Assembly: GCA_019412865.1 (NCBI GenBank)
Contig: DXOJ01000341.1
Span: 1 to 7,428, forward strand
DNA: 7,428 bases
Source of the DNA: Bacteroides sp.
Lineage (GTDB): Bacteria > Bacteroidota > Bacteroidia > Bacteroidales > Bacteroidaceae
Direction of reading: 5' to 3'
Shown: piece after piece, positions 7,086 through 7,428 of the stretch
How positions within the stretch are numbered: position 1 is the stretch's first letter
Layout: each line of letters starts with the position of its first letter
Position numbers and translations under genes: made by a program
The notes under the pieces: model-generated
The model's database searches: none
What the model was told of the DNA's origin: nothing
What the model saw: the letters and a program-made list of their open reading frames with translations, nothing else

Positions 7086-7213
7086 GGTTATTATAATGGA
7101 AGAATGAAAAAATATGTATTTTATATAAGAATCAAGAGAGGTTGGCTCTGAATTTGAGATGCTTCCTTAATATTGGCTATAGTTAAAGTAGTCCGACAAG
7201 CCTTGAGCTTACT

Positions 7214-7256
7214 AAAATCACCTTTACTACAAATATATCGTAGTAAGGGTGATTTT
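7214..7256 (+). terminator. Strong rho-independent terminator closing the sigma-factor/lipoprotein unit
   Basis: The arms 7214-7230 and 7240-7256 form a 17-bp stem with only one G-U wobble (T7223/G7247). The loop is the 9-nt AAATATATC (7231-7239). The right arm runs into a T-rich tract (TTTTCTTTTT region, 7253-7263). The left arm begins with AAAA, so the hairpin could also work for transcription from the right. It lies about 130 nt after the last lipoprotein stop. The stretch in between (7086-7213) holds no convincing gene, only a 15-codon frame at 7104. Confidence 0.9.
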
Positions 7257-7428
7257 TCTTTTTAGGGTAAAGTCATTGACTTATGCATTAAATGAGAAAA
7301 AATAGAGTTGTTTAGTGAGTGTTATGAAAAAAATGTCGAATGCTTTCAGGGTAATTCAAAAGTTACGGGTCTATTTAATAAAAGAGCTTATAAAACACAT
7401 TTAAATATGGAAGACATTTATATTATCA
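7257..7428. other. AT-rich right-end region with no supported gene
   Basis: Beyond the terminator the sequence is AT-rich. On the + strand there is a 26-codon frame from ATG 7324 with no recognisable product, and an ATG at 7407 that stays open to the window edge (MEDIYII). The latter could be the start of the next gene, but only seven codons are visible and no clear promoter or ribosome-binding site precedes it. TAGAGTTG near 7303-7310 is a one-mismatch -7 element and not persuasive. On the - strand all frames are soon closed by stops. Confidence 0.4.

Noticed and set aside
7104..7151. Small open frame after the last lipoprotein gene (MKKYVFYIRIKRGWL)
   Set aside because: It has only 15 codons, no ribosome-binding site and no recognisable product; an AT-rich leader before a terminator produces such frames by chance.
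7324..7404. 26-codon open frame downstream of the terminator (MKKMSNAFRVIQ start)
   Set aside because: It is short, lacks a signal peptide or motif, and no clear promoter precedes it.
1..7428. CRISPR arrays, tRNA or rRNA genes, insertion sequences, phage genes
   Set aside because: No regularly spaced repeats, cloverleaf-like segments, transposase or integrase motifs, or terminal inverted repeats were seen.

Overview
The window reads as a chromosomal stretch of a gut-type Bacteroidales bacterium, most likely Bacteroides or a close relative. The reasons are a GH89 glycan hydrolase, an ECF sigma factor followed by a FecR-type anti-sigma factor with the C-terminal domain typical of the phylum, lipoproteins whose mature N-termini carry the acidic surface-export signal of Bacteroidetes (Cys-Ser-Asp-...), AT-rich leaders without strong Shine-Dalgarno sites, and a TAnnTTTG promoter element. 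All genes lie on the + strand.

Layout. Positions 2-2185 encode a secreted alpha-N-acetylglucosaminidase (GH89), probably the end of a polysaccharide-utilisation cluster that starts left of the window. A 109-nt gap with a likely promoter precedes a second unit: ECF sigma factor (2295-2885), FecR-like anti-sigma factor (2994-3950), secreted endonuclease/exonuclease/phosphatase (EEP) family metal hydrolase (3982-4755), a small surface lipoprotein (4763-5542) and a larger surface lipoprotein with two tandem Ig-like repeats (5550-7085). The last three genes are packed with gaps of 31, 7 and 7 nt after the anti-sigma gene. A strong intrinsic terminator (7214-7256) closes the unit. The remaining right end is AT-rich and holds no gene I can support.

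How they may work together. The sigma/anti-sigma pair looks like the usual cell-surface-signalling regulator of Bacteroidetes glycan clusters, but the SusC/SusD-type transport pair that normally follows is absent. In its place is a compact cassette: one soluble exported hydrolase and two surface-anchored lipoproteins. Aligning by eye, I find that the 259-residue lipoprotein can be laid over almost the whole length of the neighbouring 257-residue EEP hydrolase, with nearly every catalytic and metal-binding residue replaced. I therefore propose that it is a surface-tethered pseudo-hydrolase, perhaps derived from its neighbour. An ECF-controlled, terminator-bounded enzyme/pseudoenzyme/Ig-repeat lipoprotein cassette is the most unusual thing here. 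Its substrate cannot be read from the sequence.
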